Of a stretch of DNA of 64,000 nucleotides, positions 34,258 to 42,652 are shown piece after piece. The notes under the pieces were generated by a model, which saw nothing but the letters and a program-made list of their open reading frames with translations, did not search any database and had not been told where the DNA came from. The first letter of the stretch is position 1. Each line of letters opens with the position of its first letter. Source of the stretch: Rhizobium subbaraonis (lineage in GTDB: Bacteria; Pseudomonadota; Alphaproteobacteria; Rhizobiales; Rhizobiaceae); assembly GCF_900220975.1 (NCBI RefSeq), contig NZ_OBQD01000023.1, positions 1-64,000 on the forward strand. Direction: 5' to 3'. Both the position numbers and the translations under genes were made by a program.

Positions 34258-35754
34258 CTATCGCGCCGTCGACGCCGCCGCAGCGCGTGGTGCCGGCACC
34301 AGGGACGAAGCCTCGGCCTCGGATGCGAATGCAAGCGCAGCCCCCGCCGTCACCAGTGCGAACAGACCGGAAGTGACCCTTTTGCGGACATCGGTCCACG
34401 AAGCCTCGGCGTTGCTTTTCAGGGCAACGTTCTGCGCGACGAATTGCCGGAATTCGGGGAACCGCTCATCCCCTTCGAACATGTCCGCAAACAGCCTCGC
34501 CTGCGCCTCGACGAAATGGCGACCCAGCAGCCTGTCGGTTTCAATGCCAAACTGGTGAAATCCACCCGGGCGCGGCGAGAACTCGCCGAAAACCAGACCA
34601 TCCCCAGAGCGGTAGAAATCGATGCGGATGAAGGGAGCGGGGATCTTGCGACTGAAGTTTCCGGCAAACTCCAGCAATTCCCGGTCGATCGGCGATGCGG
34701 CAAGAACGGTATCGTCATATTTGCCCGTCCTGACCGGGGCACCCTTGCCGTCATACCAATAGCGGACGTTCTGGCGACCGGTTCGGATGACTTCGAGCAC
34801 GAGCGGCACTTCGCCATAGAAGCAGTAGAACTTCAGATCGCTCGCAGGCTCCTCATTGGGGCCATAGACGATCTCCTCAGTGTTCCAGCGGTCCTTCTCC
34901 TTCTTCTGTGCGACAAAAGCGGCCGCCTCGGTGCGCAGTTCGGCAATGGACGAGATCACGCTCTTGTCGCGAACCGAAAAGATCCTGTCTTCCGAATGGA
35001 TCAGAAAAACACCGCGTGCGCCGGCCGCGTTGCTGGGCTTCACTGCCAACCCCGGCCGAAGCTCGAGCTTTTCAAGCGGCTGGTTGAACTGGGGCGTTGC
35101 CGGACACCGCATGCCGAGGATACGCGCAAATTCCTTCCCCCGCTGCTTGTCCGCCAGAACGTCCTCCGGCGCGTAGCCGATGCGGGCCGATTGCTTTTTC
35201 CGGATGAGGGTCTGGGTCCACATGGACGAAGAGAAGGAAGCGACGGCGTCTTGCGTGCGAATGCCGGGAAACTGCAGCAGGCGCTGGCTGATAAACTCCG
35301 ACGGCACCTTTTCCACAAGCCGCCTCAACCTGTCGTCATCCGCCTTCCAGGCGACCCGGACCATGGTGCCGACAACCTCTCCGAACTGGCGCCGCAGGAA
35401 CGGTATGGTGTTTTCGAGCGAGGAAACCAACGAATTGTGCGGCCGCTGCTGGCCGGCGGAGGAAAGGAAGAACTCCGTGTAACCATGGCATGCGACATTG
35501 GCGATATGAACGTGGGCGAGCTCTCCGATGAGCCCGCCGGAAAGCAAGCTGTCGACAAAGGTTCTGATTCGTTCGGGCTCGCCTTCGACGTGGATCTGCA
35601 AGCTCGCTCCGGACGCAAGATCGCGAACCCAGCCGGAAAGTTCCAAGGAACGGGCCAGCGACGCAACGGCACCGCGCGAAGCCGCTCCGTCAAAGCCGCC
35701 CTCGCATGTGATGACCCGTGCCACCAGTTTCGCCCGATCAAGACCCTCGCGCAT
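34258..35754 (-). CDS. Degenerate acylphosphatase domain fused to TupA-like ATP-grasp
   Basis: A 498-residue fusion. Residues 1-75 follow the acylphosphatase fold (LARSLELSGWVRDLASGASLQIHVEGE...IRTFVDSLLSGG), but the phosphate-binding G-x-V-Q-G-V-x-F-R loop is replaced and the catalytic Asn after GWV is Asp, so hydrolysis is unlikely. Residues about 170-450 resemble TupA-type ATP-grasp proteins of surface-polymer synthesis: LADKQRGKEFARILG, LAVKPSNAAGARGVF, DLKFYCFYGEVPLVLEV and the metal/ATP motif FIRIDFYRSGDGLVFGEFSPRPGG. The C-terminal tail (about 460-480) is hydrophobic, Ala-rich and could anchor a membrane. The expected reaction is ATP-dependent carboxylate-amine ligation; the substrate is unknown. 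Monocistronic. Confidence 0.8.
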   Translation of the reverse strand: MREGLDRAKLVARVITCEGGFDGAASRGAVASLARSLELSGWVRDLASGASLQIHVEGEPERIRTFVDSLLSGGLIGELAHVHIANVACHGYTEFFLSSAGQQRPHNSLVSSLENTIPFLRRQFGEVVGTMVRVAWKADDDRLRRLVEKVPSEFISQRLLQFPGIRTQDAVASFSSSMWTQTLIRKKQSARIGYAPEDVLADKQRGKEFARILGMRCPATPQFNQPLEKLELRPGLAVKPSNAAGARGVFLIHSEDRIFSVRDKSVISSIAELRTEAAAFVAQKKEKDRWNTEEIVYGPNEEPASDLKFYCFYGEVPLVLEVIRTGRQNVRYWYDGKGAPVRTGKYDDTVLAASPIDRELLEFAGNFSRKIPAPFIRIDFYRSGDGLVFGEFSPRPGGFHQFGIETDRLLGRHFVEAQARLFADMFEGDERFPEFRQFVAQNVALKSNAEASWTDVRKRVTSGLFALVTAGAALAFASEAEASSLVPAPRAAAASTAR

Positions 35755-36109
35755 CGAATACCCCCGAAATGCCTTTTACTTGCAATATCAGAAGTTGCAG
35801 CTTTAGCCAGAGGGTGAATTTCGGCCGGATGCAATTCAGGAACGGTGGTGAGAGCGCTGCAGATCTCCATCCACGTGCCAGCAGGCAGGGCGTAGCGAGG
35901 GGCACGTCCCGAGGTTCACTGGTCACAGGAGAAAACGGCCCTATCGTGAAGAAGAAAACAGGTGTCCCGAAAGCCGCGAAGCGCGGTGGTCGCCCAAGGA
36001 GCGTCGTCCGCAAGAAGGCAGCCAAAAGGAGGGGAACGCTGGTACCGGATGGCTACTTGGGAATAGCCTCAACCGCCCTACATACATCCAAGAGCCAAAG
36101 GAGGAACCC
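35755..36109. other. Intergenic region with basic-peptide frame and strong downstream ribosome site
   Basis: 355 bases without an assured gene. A GTG-started frame at 35946 encodes a Lys/Arg-rich stretch containing an AT-hook-like RGGRPR, but it lacks a well-spaced ribosome site and runs out of frame into the 26-residue gene. The last bases hold the AGGAGG of that gene. Confidence 0.4.
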
Positions 36110-36190
36110 ATGGCCGAGGATCTACCGATGTTCCTGCTGCAGGCGGCAGTTCTCACCCTTTTGGCGGGTGCTTTCTTTATTAGACTGTAG
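36110..36190 (+). CDS. 26-residue single-helix membrane peptide
   Basis: ATG 36110 is preceded by AAAGGAGG at ideal spacing. The frame encodes MAEDLP followed by a hydrophobic run (MFLLQAAVLTLLAGAFFI) and ends Arg-Leu-stop, the profile of a small one-pass membrane protein. It is too short for routine gene calling. No neighbour is close enough to suggest an operon. Function unknown; regulators of transporters or stress-induced membrane peptides have this form. Confidence 0.6.
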   Translation: MAEDLPMFLLQAAVLTLLAGAFFIRL

Positions 36191-36377
36191 GTCTGCCCGT
36201 TGCTGCCGACGTGCTGCGATCGCAAGCTAGGATCGGGCACGCACGCGACGGGTCGCGCTCACAGGACCGATGGTCCTCGGTCGACATTTTTGCAATGTCC
36301 TCTATCGGAAGGCTCCCGGCCGAACGCCATTTCCATCCATCCAGCCGGGGGGGGCCTCGCCCGCAAACTCTCCGTCC

Positions 36378-36560
36378 TCAATGGACGCGCGGTTCTCGCG
36401 TAACGTTGTATCGAAGTTCGCATTCCGTCGCATAGCGGCCGAACAGGCGCAGCAGCTTGGCCTCCTCCGGCTTTGCGATCTTGTATTCCTTGCAGAAATC
36501 CGCGACCGACAGCACGCGCGTGGCCGAAGCGGCGATCGCCAAACGGTTGATCTGATGCAT
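36378..36560 (-). CDS. Small hypothetical protein (60 aa)
   Basis: ATG 36560 has GGGAGGA six bases upstream, a near-ideal ribosome site; the longer frame to 36593 lacks one. The product is basic and soluble (VLSVADFCKEYKIAKPEEAKLLRLFGRYATECELR). The sequence reads like a short helical or HTH-like protein of the kind common in rhizobial genomes. I do not recognise a family. Confidence 0.7.
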   Translation of the reverse strand: MHQINRLAIAASATRVLSVADFCKEYKIAKPEEAKLLRLFGRYATECELRYNVTREPRVH

Positions 36561-36609
36561 ATTTGTCCTCCCTGACACGAGGACTAATACCAAAGTCTAA
36601 ATTAGGGGG

Positions 36610-36933
36610 CTATAAATTCTGACATGCCGCTATTTCCATAGCGCGGCAATTCCGAGCAATTGTCAGCTTCCGCTCGCGGACGGAAATTTGTCGATCAGTT
36701 CCAGAAGGTAGCCGATGCGAAATCTGGAGGATGAACACCATCAGGAACGTGATGATGGTGGTTCCGGCATTGACGACGAGTTGCAAGGTCTCCGAAAAGC
36801 CGAAGAACGGCCCGGAGATTCCCCAGATCAGCACCAACGCGACCGCACCGACAAATGCGGTCGGATGCCCCGCCCAATCGGCGAACCGGGTGGCGAATTT
36901 CGCAAATACACCTGCTTCGGCATGCGCGCTCAT
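36610..36933 (-). CDS. Low-affinity iron permease family protein, C-terminus degenerate
   Basis: A 107-residue protein whose first 75 residues match the small low-affinity iron permease/Fet4-type family: FADWAGHPTAFVGAVALVLIWGISGPFFGFSETLQLVVNAGTTIITFLMVFILQ, with two membrane helices. Homologues continue with a Q-N-T-Q-N-R-D stretch and an amphipathic L-D-E-L-I helix; here that part is missing. The following bases read ...LLELID... only in a different frame, suggesting a small deletion or frameshift. Possibly truncated and partly functional. Confidence 0.65.
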   Translation of the reverse strand: MSAHAEAGVFAKFATRFADWAGHPTAFVGAVALVLIWGISGPFFGFSETLQLVVNAGTTIITFLMVFILQISHRLPSGTDRQISVRERKLTIARNCRAMEIAACQNL

Positions 36934-37098
36934 GGCTCACCCGATCTCAAGCCCTTCTTTCGCGCCCTTCTTTGGGGTCTTTCTTTAAGGCCTGTCTTTC
37001 AGGGATGAACTGCAATGACGCCGTGCGGTTCCGCGCGTCGGCGCCCACAGGGATGGAGGTAGCCCGATTATCGCTTTGGTTGGTTGCCGCCAGCTCTT

Positions 37099-37118
37099 CG
37101 GAGGAGCACACTCCTCCG
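37099..37118 (+). promoter_or_regulatory. Leader hairpin competing with a ribosome site
   Basis: A perfect 8-bp stem (37099-37106 with 37111-37118, loop CACA) lies just upstream of the next gene. Its right arm (CTCCTCC) could instead pair with the GGGAGG ribosome site at 37121-37126, so alternative folding may gate translation. Confidence 0.4.
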
Positions 37119-37134
37119 TCGGGAGGATAATAGG

Positions 37135-37392
37135 ATGTCAGATTTCCCCTGCCCACCCGCCTCTGCAAGGCCGGATGATCTCGCCAGGCTGCAGGAACTG
37201 TTCGAGACGTTGTGCCTGAAGGGCCATATTTCGCGCCATTCCGCCGTGGCCGACGAGGTCGCCAGGCGCATCATGCTGCTCTACCGGGCCGGCGTGCGTG
37301 ACAAGGCGGCGTATCTTGCCATCATCCACACCGAACACAAAGGTGCCGACCATTCGATGGATATCTGCAGACGCGGCAGCGTGCTGCACTGA
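37135..37392 (+). CDS. Small hypothetical protein (85 aa)
   Basis: ATG 37135 follows GGGAGG; the frame upstream to 37084 is ignored. The protein is soluble and helical (DDLARLQELFETLCLKG, SAVADEVARRIMLLYRAGV, DKAAYLAIIHTE) and ends SMDICRRGSVLH. It resembles conserved small proteins seen in Rhizobiaceae, but I know no function. It converges on the DUF3008 gene. Confidence 0.7.
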   Translation: MSDFPCPPASARPDDLARLQELFETLCLKGHISRHSAVADEVARRIMLLYRAGVRDKAAYLAIIHTEHKGADHSMDICRRGSVLH

Positions 37393-37441
37393 CGAACGAA
37401 CGACAGCATCCGAAGGTGTTCATCTGACGTGGCCCGGCTTG

Positions 37442-37624
37442 TCACTTGACGTGATCGGGCTTGCCCTTGTGCTTCCCCGTGGCGAATTCGCGAAGCTCCT
37501 TTTCGGTCATGGATTTTTCCATCTCCTTCGAGGCGCCCTTCAACTCGCTCTTTTTCATCTCACCGCGCTTGGCGGCGAGCGCCGCACCGGCAGCCTTCTG
37601 CTGCGCCTTTGACTTCGCTGGCAT
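37442..37624 (-). CDS. DUF3008 family protein
   Basis: A 60-residue, highly charged protein (MPAKSKAQQKAAGAALAAKRG, ELKGASKEMEKSM, ELREFATGKHKGKPDHV), which matches the DUF3008 family common in Proteobacteria and of unknown function. ATG 37624 follows GAGGAA at 7 bases; an in-frame upstream ATG at 37642 is possible. Likely a stress-related nucleic-acid-associated protein, by composition only. Confidence 0.88.
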   Translation of the reverse strand: MPAKSKAQQKAAGAALAAKRGEMKKSELKGASKEMEKSMTEKELREFATGKHKGKPDHVK

Positions 37625-38054
37625 GACAACGTTCCTCATCAAGCGAGAAAAGGGGAAGCCTCGATAGGACCGTTTGTTCCGGGTGGCCTCGCTGACCTCG
37701 ACTCTTTTGCCTTCCCAAACTGATCAGTTCCATCGTCGCCGCGGCGGCCTGCTCCGGGCCCTGCTGCATCATGTCGTCCCATCGCTTCATGACCGCGTCG
37801 GCCATCAACTCCGGATTGCCGTCCGTGAGCTCGGAAATCGCGCCCATGCCGTCGGAATGGTTGGAGACGGCAATCCACTCCAGCGGCCGGCTGAGGCGCA
37901 CGGGCTGGCCGGTGTTCGACGTGACCTCTTCACCGAGCTTCGCAACAGTCGCGGAATCGATCTCGCCCGCTTCCATCAGCGCTTCCTGGGCCGGAAGCGG
38001 GGTGGCGATGAAAATGGTCAGAAGAGAAACGGTATAGGCAAGCTGCTTGGACTT
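37560..38054 (-). pseudogene. Probable decayed periplasmic protein gene
   Basis: The frame encodes a plausible protein core (SATVAKLGEEVTSNTGQP, PLEWIAVSNHSDGMGAISELTDGNPELMADAVMKRW, QAAAATMELISLG). Upstream in the same frame is a signal-peptide-like stretch (KQLAYTVSLLTIFIATPLPAQEA), but no ATG/GTG/TTG precedes it: an AAG sits at 38054, just after a GGGAGGGGGG ribosome-like run. The only ATG (37976) is downstream of the signal. The tail after about 37715 has unlike composition and overlaps the DUF3008 gene. Start-codon loss plus C-terminal decay fits best; non-canonical initiation cannot be excluded. Confidence 0.45.
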
Positions 38055-38346
38055 CCCCCCTCCCTGGACTGGGTGTCATGCATGTCGTTTTCGCAAGTCG
38101 GTTGAAGTGCATTACGGATGTGCGGGGACGTCCATCAAGGCACAGCCAGGGAGCAACAACACGTACTATGGATACGCAAGGCTCAACGTCTTCCGTCGGC
38201 GCGTAAACTGTTCTACCTCTCCTTTCAAGCCACGCAGACGGGAAGCTTTCAGGAGCCCGCAGGGTCGCTTGAATGGCCGGAATGACGGCGCAAAGGAGAC
38301 ACGACTTCCGCCTTTGGCCCAAAGCGGTCGAAAGCGTTGCATGAGA
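38055..38346. other. Intergenic gap
   Basis: About 290 bases between the decayed gene and the convergent-side end of the TetR gene. I see no gene, tRNA or clear hairpin. Confidence 0.4.
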
Positions 38347-39000
38347 TCAGTCGAAAGACAGTTTCGAGGCCGCGGTCCTGATGGCTGGGAGGTCATCCGT
38401 CCTTGCCAGAATAGACCGCATCAATAGCGATGCCATTTCGTCAGGATCAACATCGCTGGTCTGACCCCTGTTCCACCGGACGACGCCCATGAGAGCAGCG
38501 TCGAACAGGCGTGCGACGATCTCCGGATTTGCGGCTATGAACTCTCCGGAAGCCATGCCCTCGACGATCAATAGACGCGCGTTCGCAATGGCTCGATCGT
38601 ATTCTGTTTTCCAGAAGACGAATTCCTCTTCGTCCAGAGCGTCGGTGAGGTAAAGGCCCCTCAGTTCATATCGACTTGTCAGTTCGACGAGGATTTCCGC
38701 TCGAATTGTCTGGTACATCCTGACTGACGGCGTCGCCGATATCGAACCCAGATGTCCTTGCAAGATCGGAGACCGAAGTCGGTCGTATTCGAGAAGGTGC
38801 TGCGCAATCACCGCCTTCGATGCGAAGTGGTGGAACAGCGAGGGCTGGCGGATACCGACTGCGTTGGCGATCTCGCGTGTCGACGTGCCGTGGTACCCCC
38901 GTAACGAAAAAAGCCGGCCGGCCTCTTTCAAAATGATGTCGGGTGTAGACCCTTCGACAATTGCCATTGTCTCATCCAGCGGGCTGCCCCGAGTTTCCAT
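38347..39000 (-). CDS. TetR-family transcriptional regulator
   Basis: A 217-residue regulator. The N-terminal HTH is clear (ILKEAGRLFSLRGYHGTSTREIANAVGIRQPSLFHHFASKAVI, about 23-65), followed by an all-helical ligand domain. ATG 39000 has GAGGA nine bases upstream. It is divergent from the permease/dimethylformamidase-like genes across a 66-base gap, so it very likely controls them and itself; the inducer may be the substrate of that pathway. Confidence 0.9.
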   Translation of the reverse strand: METRGSPLDETMAIVEGSTPDIILKEAGRLFSLRGYHGTSTREIANAVGIRQPSLFHHFASKAVIAQHLLEYDRLRSPILQGHLGSISATPSVRMYQTIRAEILVELTSRYELRGLYLTDALDEEEFVFWKTEYDRAIANARLLIVEGMASGEFIAANPEIVARLFDAALMGVVRWNRGQTSDVDPDEMASLLMRSILARTDDLPAIRTAASKLSFD

Positions 39001-39066
39001 CGCATCACATCCTCATGTCTCGATCTCTCCCTATCTATCGATAGGCTAAAAACAAGAGGGGTTCCA

Positions 39067-40524
39067 ATGAACAGCAATACAACCGCCACGGCTGGCGATG
39101 GACTAGCCGAACGCAAGGGTACGCTGCGAAAAGGGGCTATCGAGGCGCGACACCTGGTGTTTTTCGTGGTCGCGGCCGCTGCCCCGCTGACAGTGCTGGC
39201 AGGGTTTGCGCCGCTTGCATTCCTCGTGGGCGGCGACATTGCACCAGCGGGATATCTTCTGGCGGGCGTGGTCTACGGGCTCTTCGCCGTCGGCTTCACT
39301 GCCATGAGCCGATATGTCCGAAACGCTGGCGCATTCTATGCATACATCACTCAAGGTCTCGGCAGATCGGCGGGGGCGGGTTCGGCGCTCGTGGCCTATG
39401 TAGCTTACACATTGGGAGAGATCGGCTTCTGTGCGGCGGCCGGGCTTTTCGCGTCCACCACGCTCCGATCGCTGGCCGGCGTTGCCGTGCCCTGGAGTGT
39501 CTGCGCCTTGCTGCTGGGCGTCGTGGTTTGTGTCGTTGCCTATCGCAGGGTTGAGGCAGGCGCTCGACTGCTCGCCATTCTGTTGCTGGCCGAAATCGGT
39601 ATCCTTTTGGTTCTTGCTTTCGCCATCCTTTGGGCGGGCGTCCCCGAGGGCTACTCGGCGGCGGCCTTTTCGCCGGCCAACTGGTCTTGGTCGCTCCTCG
39701 GCCCGCTCTTCGTGATGACCTTCGTGGTCTATATCGGCTTTGAACAGACCGCGGTCTACAGCGAGGAAGTCGCCGATCCCTCGAAGACAGTTCCGCGGGC
39801 GACATATGTCGCCGTCGCGGTCCTCACATTCCTCTACACGTTCATGTCCTGGATTTTTCTGATGGCGATTGGGCCCTCCAACCTCACCGCTGCGCTCGGA
39901 GCCGATCCGTCCATGCTGGTCTTCGGGATCAACACGACGTTTGCCGGCGCGTTCATGACAGATGTCATGCAGGTGCTGATCGTCACCAGTTTCGTTGCAG
40001 GTGTTCTGGCACTGCACAATGCCGGTTCGCGCTATCTGTTTTCTCTTGGACGCGAAGGCCTTTTGCCAGCAAAACTCGCCACTACTGGTGCCGAAACCGC
40101 CAGCCCGACCACGGCCGTGATCGTCCAGTCGGCAATACTGCTCGTTTCGCTCCTCGCCTTCGGTCTGTCCGGTCTCGATCCCTATACCCAGATCGTGGTG
40201 TGGACCAACACCCCAACGTTGGTGGGCGTTCTGTTCCTACAGATTCTGACATCGATCGCGGTGATTCTCTATTTCGCCCGTAATTCGAACCATGAAAGCC
40301 CCTGGCACCGACTGGTGGCCCCCGGTCTCGCCGCTATCGCCCTGATCGTCGTCCTCTGGCTGGTTTGCACCAAGATGGACCTGCTGACGGCGCTGGGCAA
40401 TGTTGGAAACCTGTTGATCAACCTCCCGCTGATCCTTGCCTTCGTGTTGGGCGTGTTCAGGGCGTCCCAGCTCCGACGCAACAATCCGAATGCCTGGATC
40501 GCGCTCGGCCAGGGCCAGGCATAA
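39067..40524 (+). CDS. APC-superfamily amino acid/amine permease
   Basis: A 485-residue transporter with about 12 membrane helices. The first helix carries the APC motif (HLVFFVVAAAAPLTVLAGFAPLAF), and FVVYIGFEQTAVYSEEVADPSKTVPRATY is the conserved helix 6-7 region of amino-acid transporters. ATG 39067 follows AGAGGGG. First gene of a set with the amidase-like enzyme and cupin, so it probably imports an amide- or amine-containing substrate for them. Confidence 0.9.
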   Translation: MNSNTTATAGDGLAERKGTLRKGAIEARHLVFFVVAAAAPLTVLAGFAPLAFLVGGDIAPAGYLLAGVVYGLFAVGFTAMSRYVRNAGAFYAYITQGLGRSAGAGSALVAYVAYTLGEIGFCAAAGLFASTTLRSLAGVAVPWSVCALLLGVVVCVVAYRRVEAGARLLAILLLAEIGILLVLAFAILWAGVPEGYSAAAFSPANWSWSLLGPLFVMTFVVYIGFEQTAVYSEEVADPSKTVPRATYVAVAVLTFLYTFMSWIFLMAIGPSNLTAALGADPSMLVFGINTTFAGAFMTDVMQVLIVTSFVAGVLALHNAGSRYLFSLGREGLLPAKLATTGAETASPTTAVIVQSAILLVSLLAFGLSGLDPYTQIVVWTNTPTLVGVLFLQILTSIAVILYFARNSNHESPWHRLVAPGLAAIALIVVLWLVCTKMDLLTALGNVGNLLINLPLILAFVLGVFRASQLRRNNPNAWIALGQGQA

Positions 40525-40536
40525 GGACCAAAGAGT

Positions 40537-42171
40537 ATGAACGATAGAATTCTTCCCGGACCGTCGACCGAGACCCTGCGCGCACGCTATGCGTGGTCCG
40601 TTCCCAACTTTGCCATCGAACGGCCAAGCGGCGATCCTGCCCAACCCGAGCTGTGGTGCTATGCCGACCGCTTCAGCTACGATCCCGGCGATGTCGTGAA
40701 TGTCCATGTCCACACGACGGCGGTACAGTATGACGTTCGCGTGCTGCGCGACGGTGCCAATCCGACGGCCGTGTGGGAGGCGAAAGGCCTTCCCGGACAA
40801 ACACAGGAGACGCCCGATAACGCATATGAGGCTGGATGCGGCTGGCGGGTTTCTTTTTCAATCCCGATCGACGACAACTGGCGTTCGGGATTCTACCTGG
40901 TCATCCTATCCATGGAATTCGAAGGCCGTATCTACGAACGCGAGGGCTTCTTCGTTCTTCGGCGGGCGGCATCCTCGCACCCGAAACCTTACGTTCTTGT
41001 TCTGACGACGAGCACTATGATTGCGTATAACGATTGGGGCGGTGCGAACCACTACCGGGGCCTGGGAGATGACCCCTATACCGATATCGCCGCCCCACGT
41101 CTTTCGACGCAGAGACCTGTCGCGCGCGGCATGCTGCGGCAGCCGCCAGGCACGCCAAGGGCCTCCAATCCGACCACGCCAGGTCCCGGATATGTGCCAC
41201 GACATCCAGCCTATGAATGGGCGCATGTTCATGGATATTCACGGCATGCTTCGGATGCGTTCTGGTCGAGCTACGAACGTCCCTTCGTCGTTTGGGCCGA
41301 GGAACAAGGCTACGACCTCGACTTTCTCACCCAGCAGGACCTTCATGAATCCCCTGACTGTCTCTCGGGCTACTCGTGCGCGATATTTGTGGGGCATGAC
41401 GAATATTGGACATCTGAGATGCGGGACCGTGTGGATTCCTTCGTCGATCACGGCGGCCACGTAGCACGCTTTGCTGGGAATTTCCTTTGGCAGGTGCGGC
41501 TTGAAGACAACGGTACCCGACAGATTTGCTACAAGGACCCGACACTCGATCCAATCTTTGCGGCCGAACCGACCAGGACGACGACCGCCTGGGATGCGCC
41601 ATTCCTGGAACGGCCGGGAGCGGCAACCATGGGCCTTACCGGGCTTGCGGGGTGTTACAACCGCTATGGAGCGACAACGCCTCGATCGTCAGGCGGGTTC
41701 ACTGTCTTCCGGCCAAGCCATTGGGCCTTCGAGGATACCGATCTCTATTACGGCGACGTCTTCGGCAATGCGCCCATCTGCGTCGCGGCCTTCGAGTTGG
41801 ATGGTGTGGACTACACCTTCCGCAAGGGGCTCCCTTACGCGACCGGGAGTGATGGTGCTCCAGCGAACCTCGAGATCATTGCCATGGCTCCGGCTGTTAT
41901 CGGCGAGATCGACAAATGGAATGGAGCCGTTCCGATCGGAGCGCCGGCCGACGAGGTCAAAGGCATTATCGAAATGCTGTTCGGCGATCAGATACCCGAC
42001 CGCTTTACCGGCGAGTTCTACGGCTCGGGAATGATTGCAACGTTCGAGCGGGGCGCAGGCTCGGTCTTCAATGCCGGCACGACAGATTGGGTCAACGGCC
42101 TGATTCACGCGGATCCGTTCACTGAAAAAATCACCCACAACGTTCTGAACCGGTTTGGGTCCAGGAAATGA
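40537..42171 (+). CDS. N,N-dimethylformamidase large-subunit-like protein
   Basis: A 544-residue protein resembling the catalytic beta subunit of N,N-dimethylformamidase (DMF to dimethylamine and formate). An N-terminal beta-sandwich (about 40-145) precedes the catalytic fold with TMIAYNDWGGANHY (Y164), GYDLDFLTQQDLH and the signature FVGHDEYWTSEMRD (H287, E289). The characterised enzyme uses a two-tyrosine, one-carboxylate iron site; Y164 and E289 are candidate ligands. It is shorter than the roughly 760-residue Paracoccus subunit, and no alpha-subunit gene is adjacent. Substrate may be another N-substituted amide. The stop overlaps an ATG of the cupin frame. Confidence 0.8.
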   Translation: MNDRILPGPSTETLRARYAWSVPNFAIERPSGDPAQPELWCYADRFSYDPGDVVNVHVHTTAVQYDVRVLRDGANPTAVWEAKGLPGQTQETPDNAYEAGCGWRVSFSIPIDDNWRSGFYLVILSMEFEGRIYEREGFFVLRRAASSHPKPYVLVLTTSTMIAYNDWGGANHYRGLGDDPYTDIAAPRLSTQRPVARGMLRQPPGTPRASNPTTPGPGYVPRHPAYEWAHVHGYSRHASDAFWSSYERPFVVWAEEQGYDLDFLTQQDLHESPDCLSGYSCAIFVGHDEYWTSEMRDRVDSFVDHGGHVARFAGNFLWQVRLEDNGTRQICYKDPTLDPIFAAEPTRTTTAWDAPFLERPGAATMGLTGLAGCYNRYGATTPRSSGGFTVFRPSHWAFEDTDLYYGDVFGNAPICVAAFELDGVDYTFRKGLPYATGSDGAPANLEIIAMAPAVIGEIDKWNGAVPIGAPADEVKGIIEMLFGDQIPDRFTGEFYGSGMIATFERGAGSVFNAGTTDWVNGLIHADPFTEKITHNVLNRFGSRK

Positions 42172-42182
42172 AGGAGGTCCAT

Positions 42183-42548
42183 ATGAGAATTCCTGACGTA
42201 ACTGACATCGTCGACATCCGTGTCGGTCAGGGAAAGCCCGTCAGCCCCGAATGGGGTGGCGACAATGCAAGCCCGACTTGGCGGGAAACGGAATGGCGGG
42301 CATTCGGAGACAGCGAGCAGGAACCCTACGGCGGGGCATGGGAGGGTCAGCCAGGCACATTGAAACTGGATGACTACCCTTATGATGAGGTGTGCGTGAT
42401 GCTGACGGGGGAAGTCGCGCTCGTGGATGCAAAGGGCGGCCGCCGCACCTTCAGGGCGGGACAGGCATTCTTCGTGCCCAAGGGGTTCAGCGGCGCATGG
42501 GAGACCATAGAGCCATCGACCAAGGTGTTCATAGCGCTTCCTCGGTAG
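42183..42548 (+). CDS. Small cupin (Cupin_3/EutQ-like)
   Basis: A 121-residue single-domain cupin (DDYPYDEVCVMLTGEVALVDAKGG...FRAGQAFFVPKGFSGAWETIEPSTKVFI), close to the Cupin_3 group. The metal-binding histidines are mostly absent, so it may be a binding or structural partner rather than an enzyme. The frame can start at 42168, overlapping the previous stop, but ATG 42183 is 5 bases after AAGGAGG and is chosen. It could substitute for a small subunit of the dimethylformamidase-like protein (inference). Confidence 0.85.
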   Translation: MRIPDVTDIVDIRVGQGKPVSPEWGGDNASPTWRETEWRAFGDSEQEPYGGAWEGQPGTLKLDDYPYDEVCVMLTGEVALVDAKGGRRTFRAGQAFFVPKGFSGAWETIEPSTKVFIALPR

Positions 42549-42652
42549 CAAATATTAGTCGACGACCGTCATTGGCGCTGAGCGGCAGACGCCTCTCGGC
42601 CCATAGCGGTCGTGTCCTAACTCCCGGCTGATGGCTTGCATCAGGGTGGAGT

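Noticed and set aside
38318-38331. GGCCCAAAGCGGTC resembling GGCCCAAACCGGTC at about 48064-48077
   Set aside because: A 13 of 14 match over so short a length at two distant sites is not strong enough to call a repeat family.
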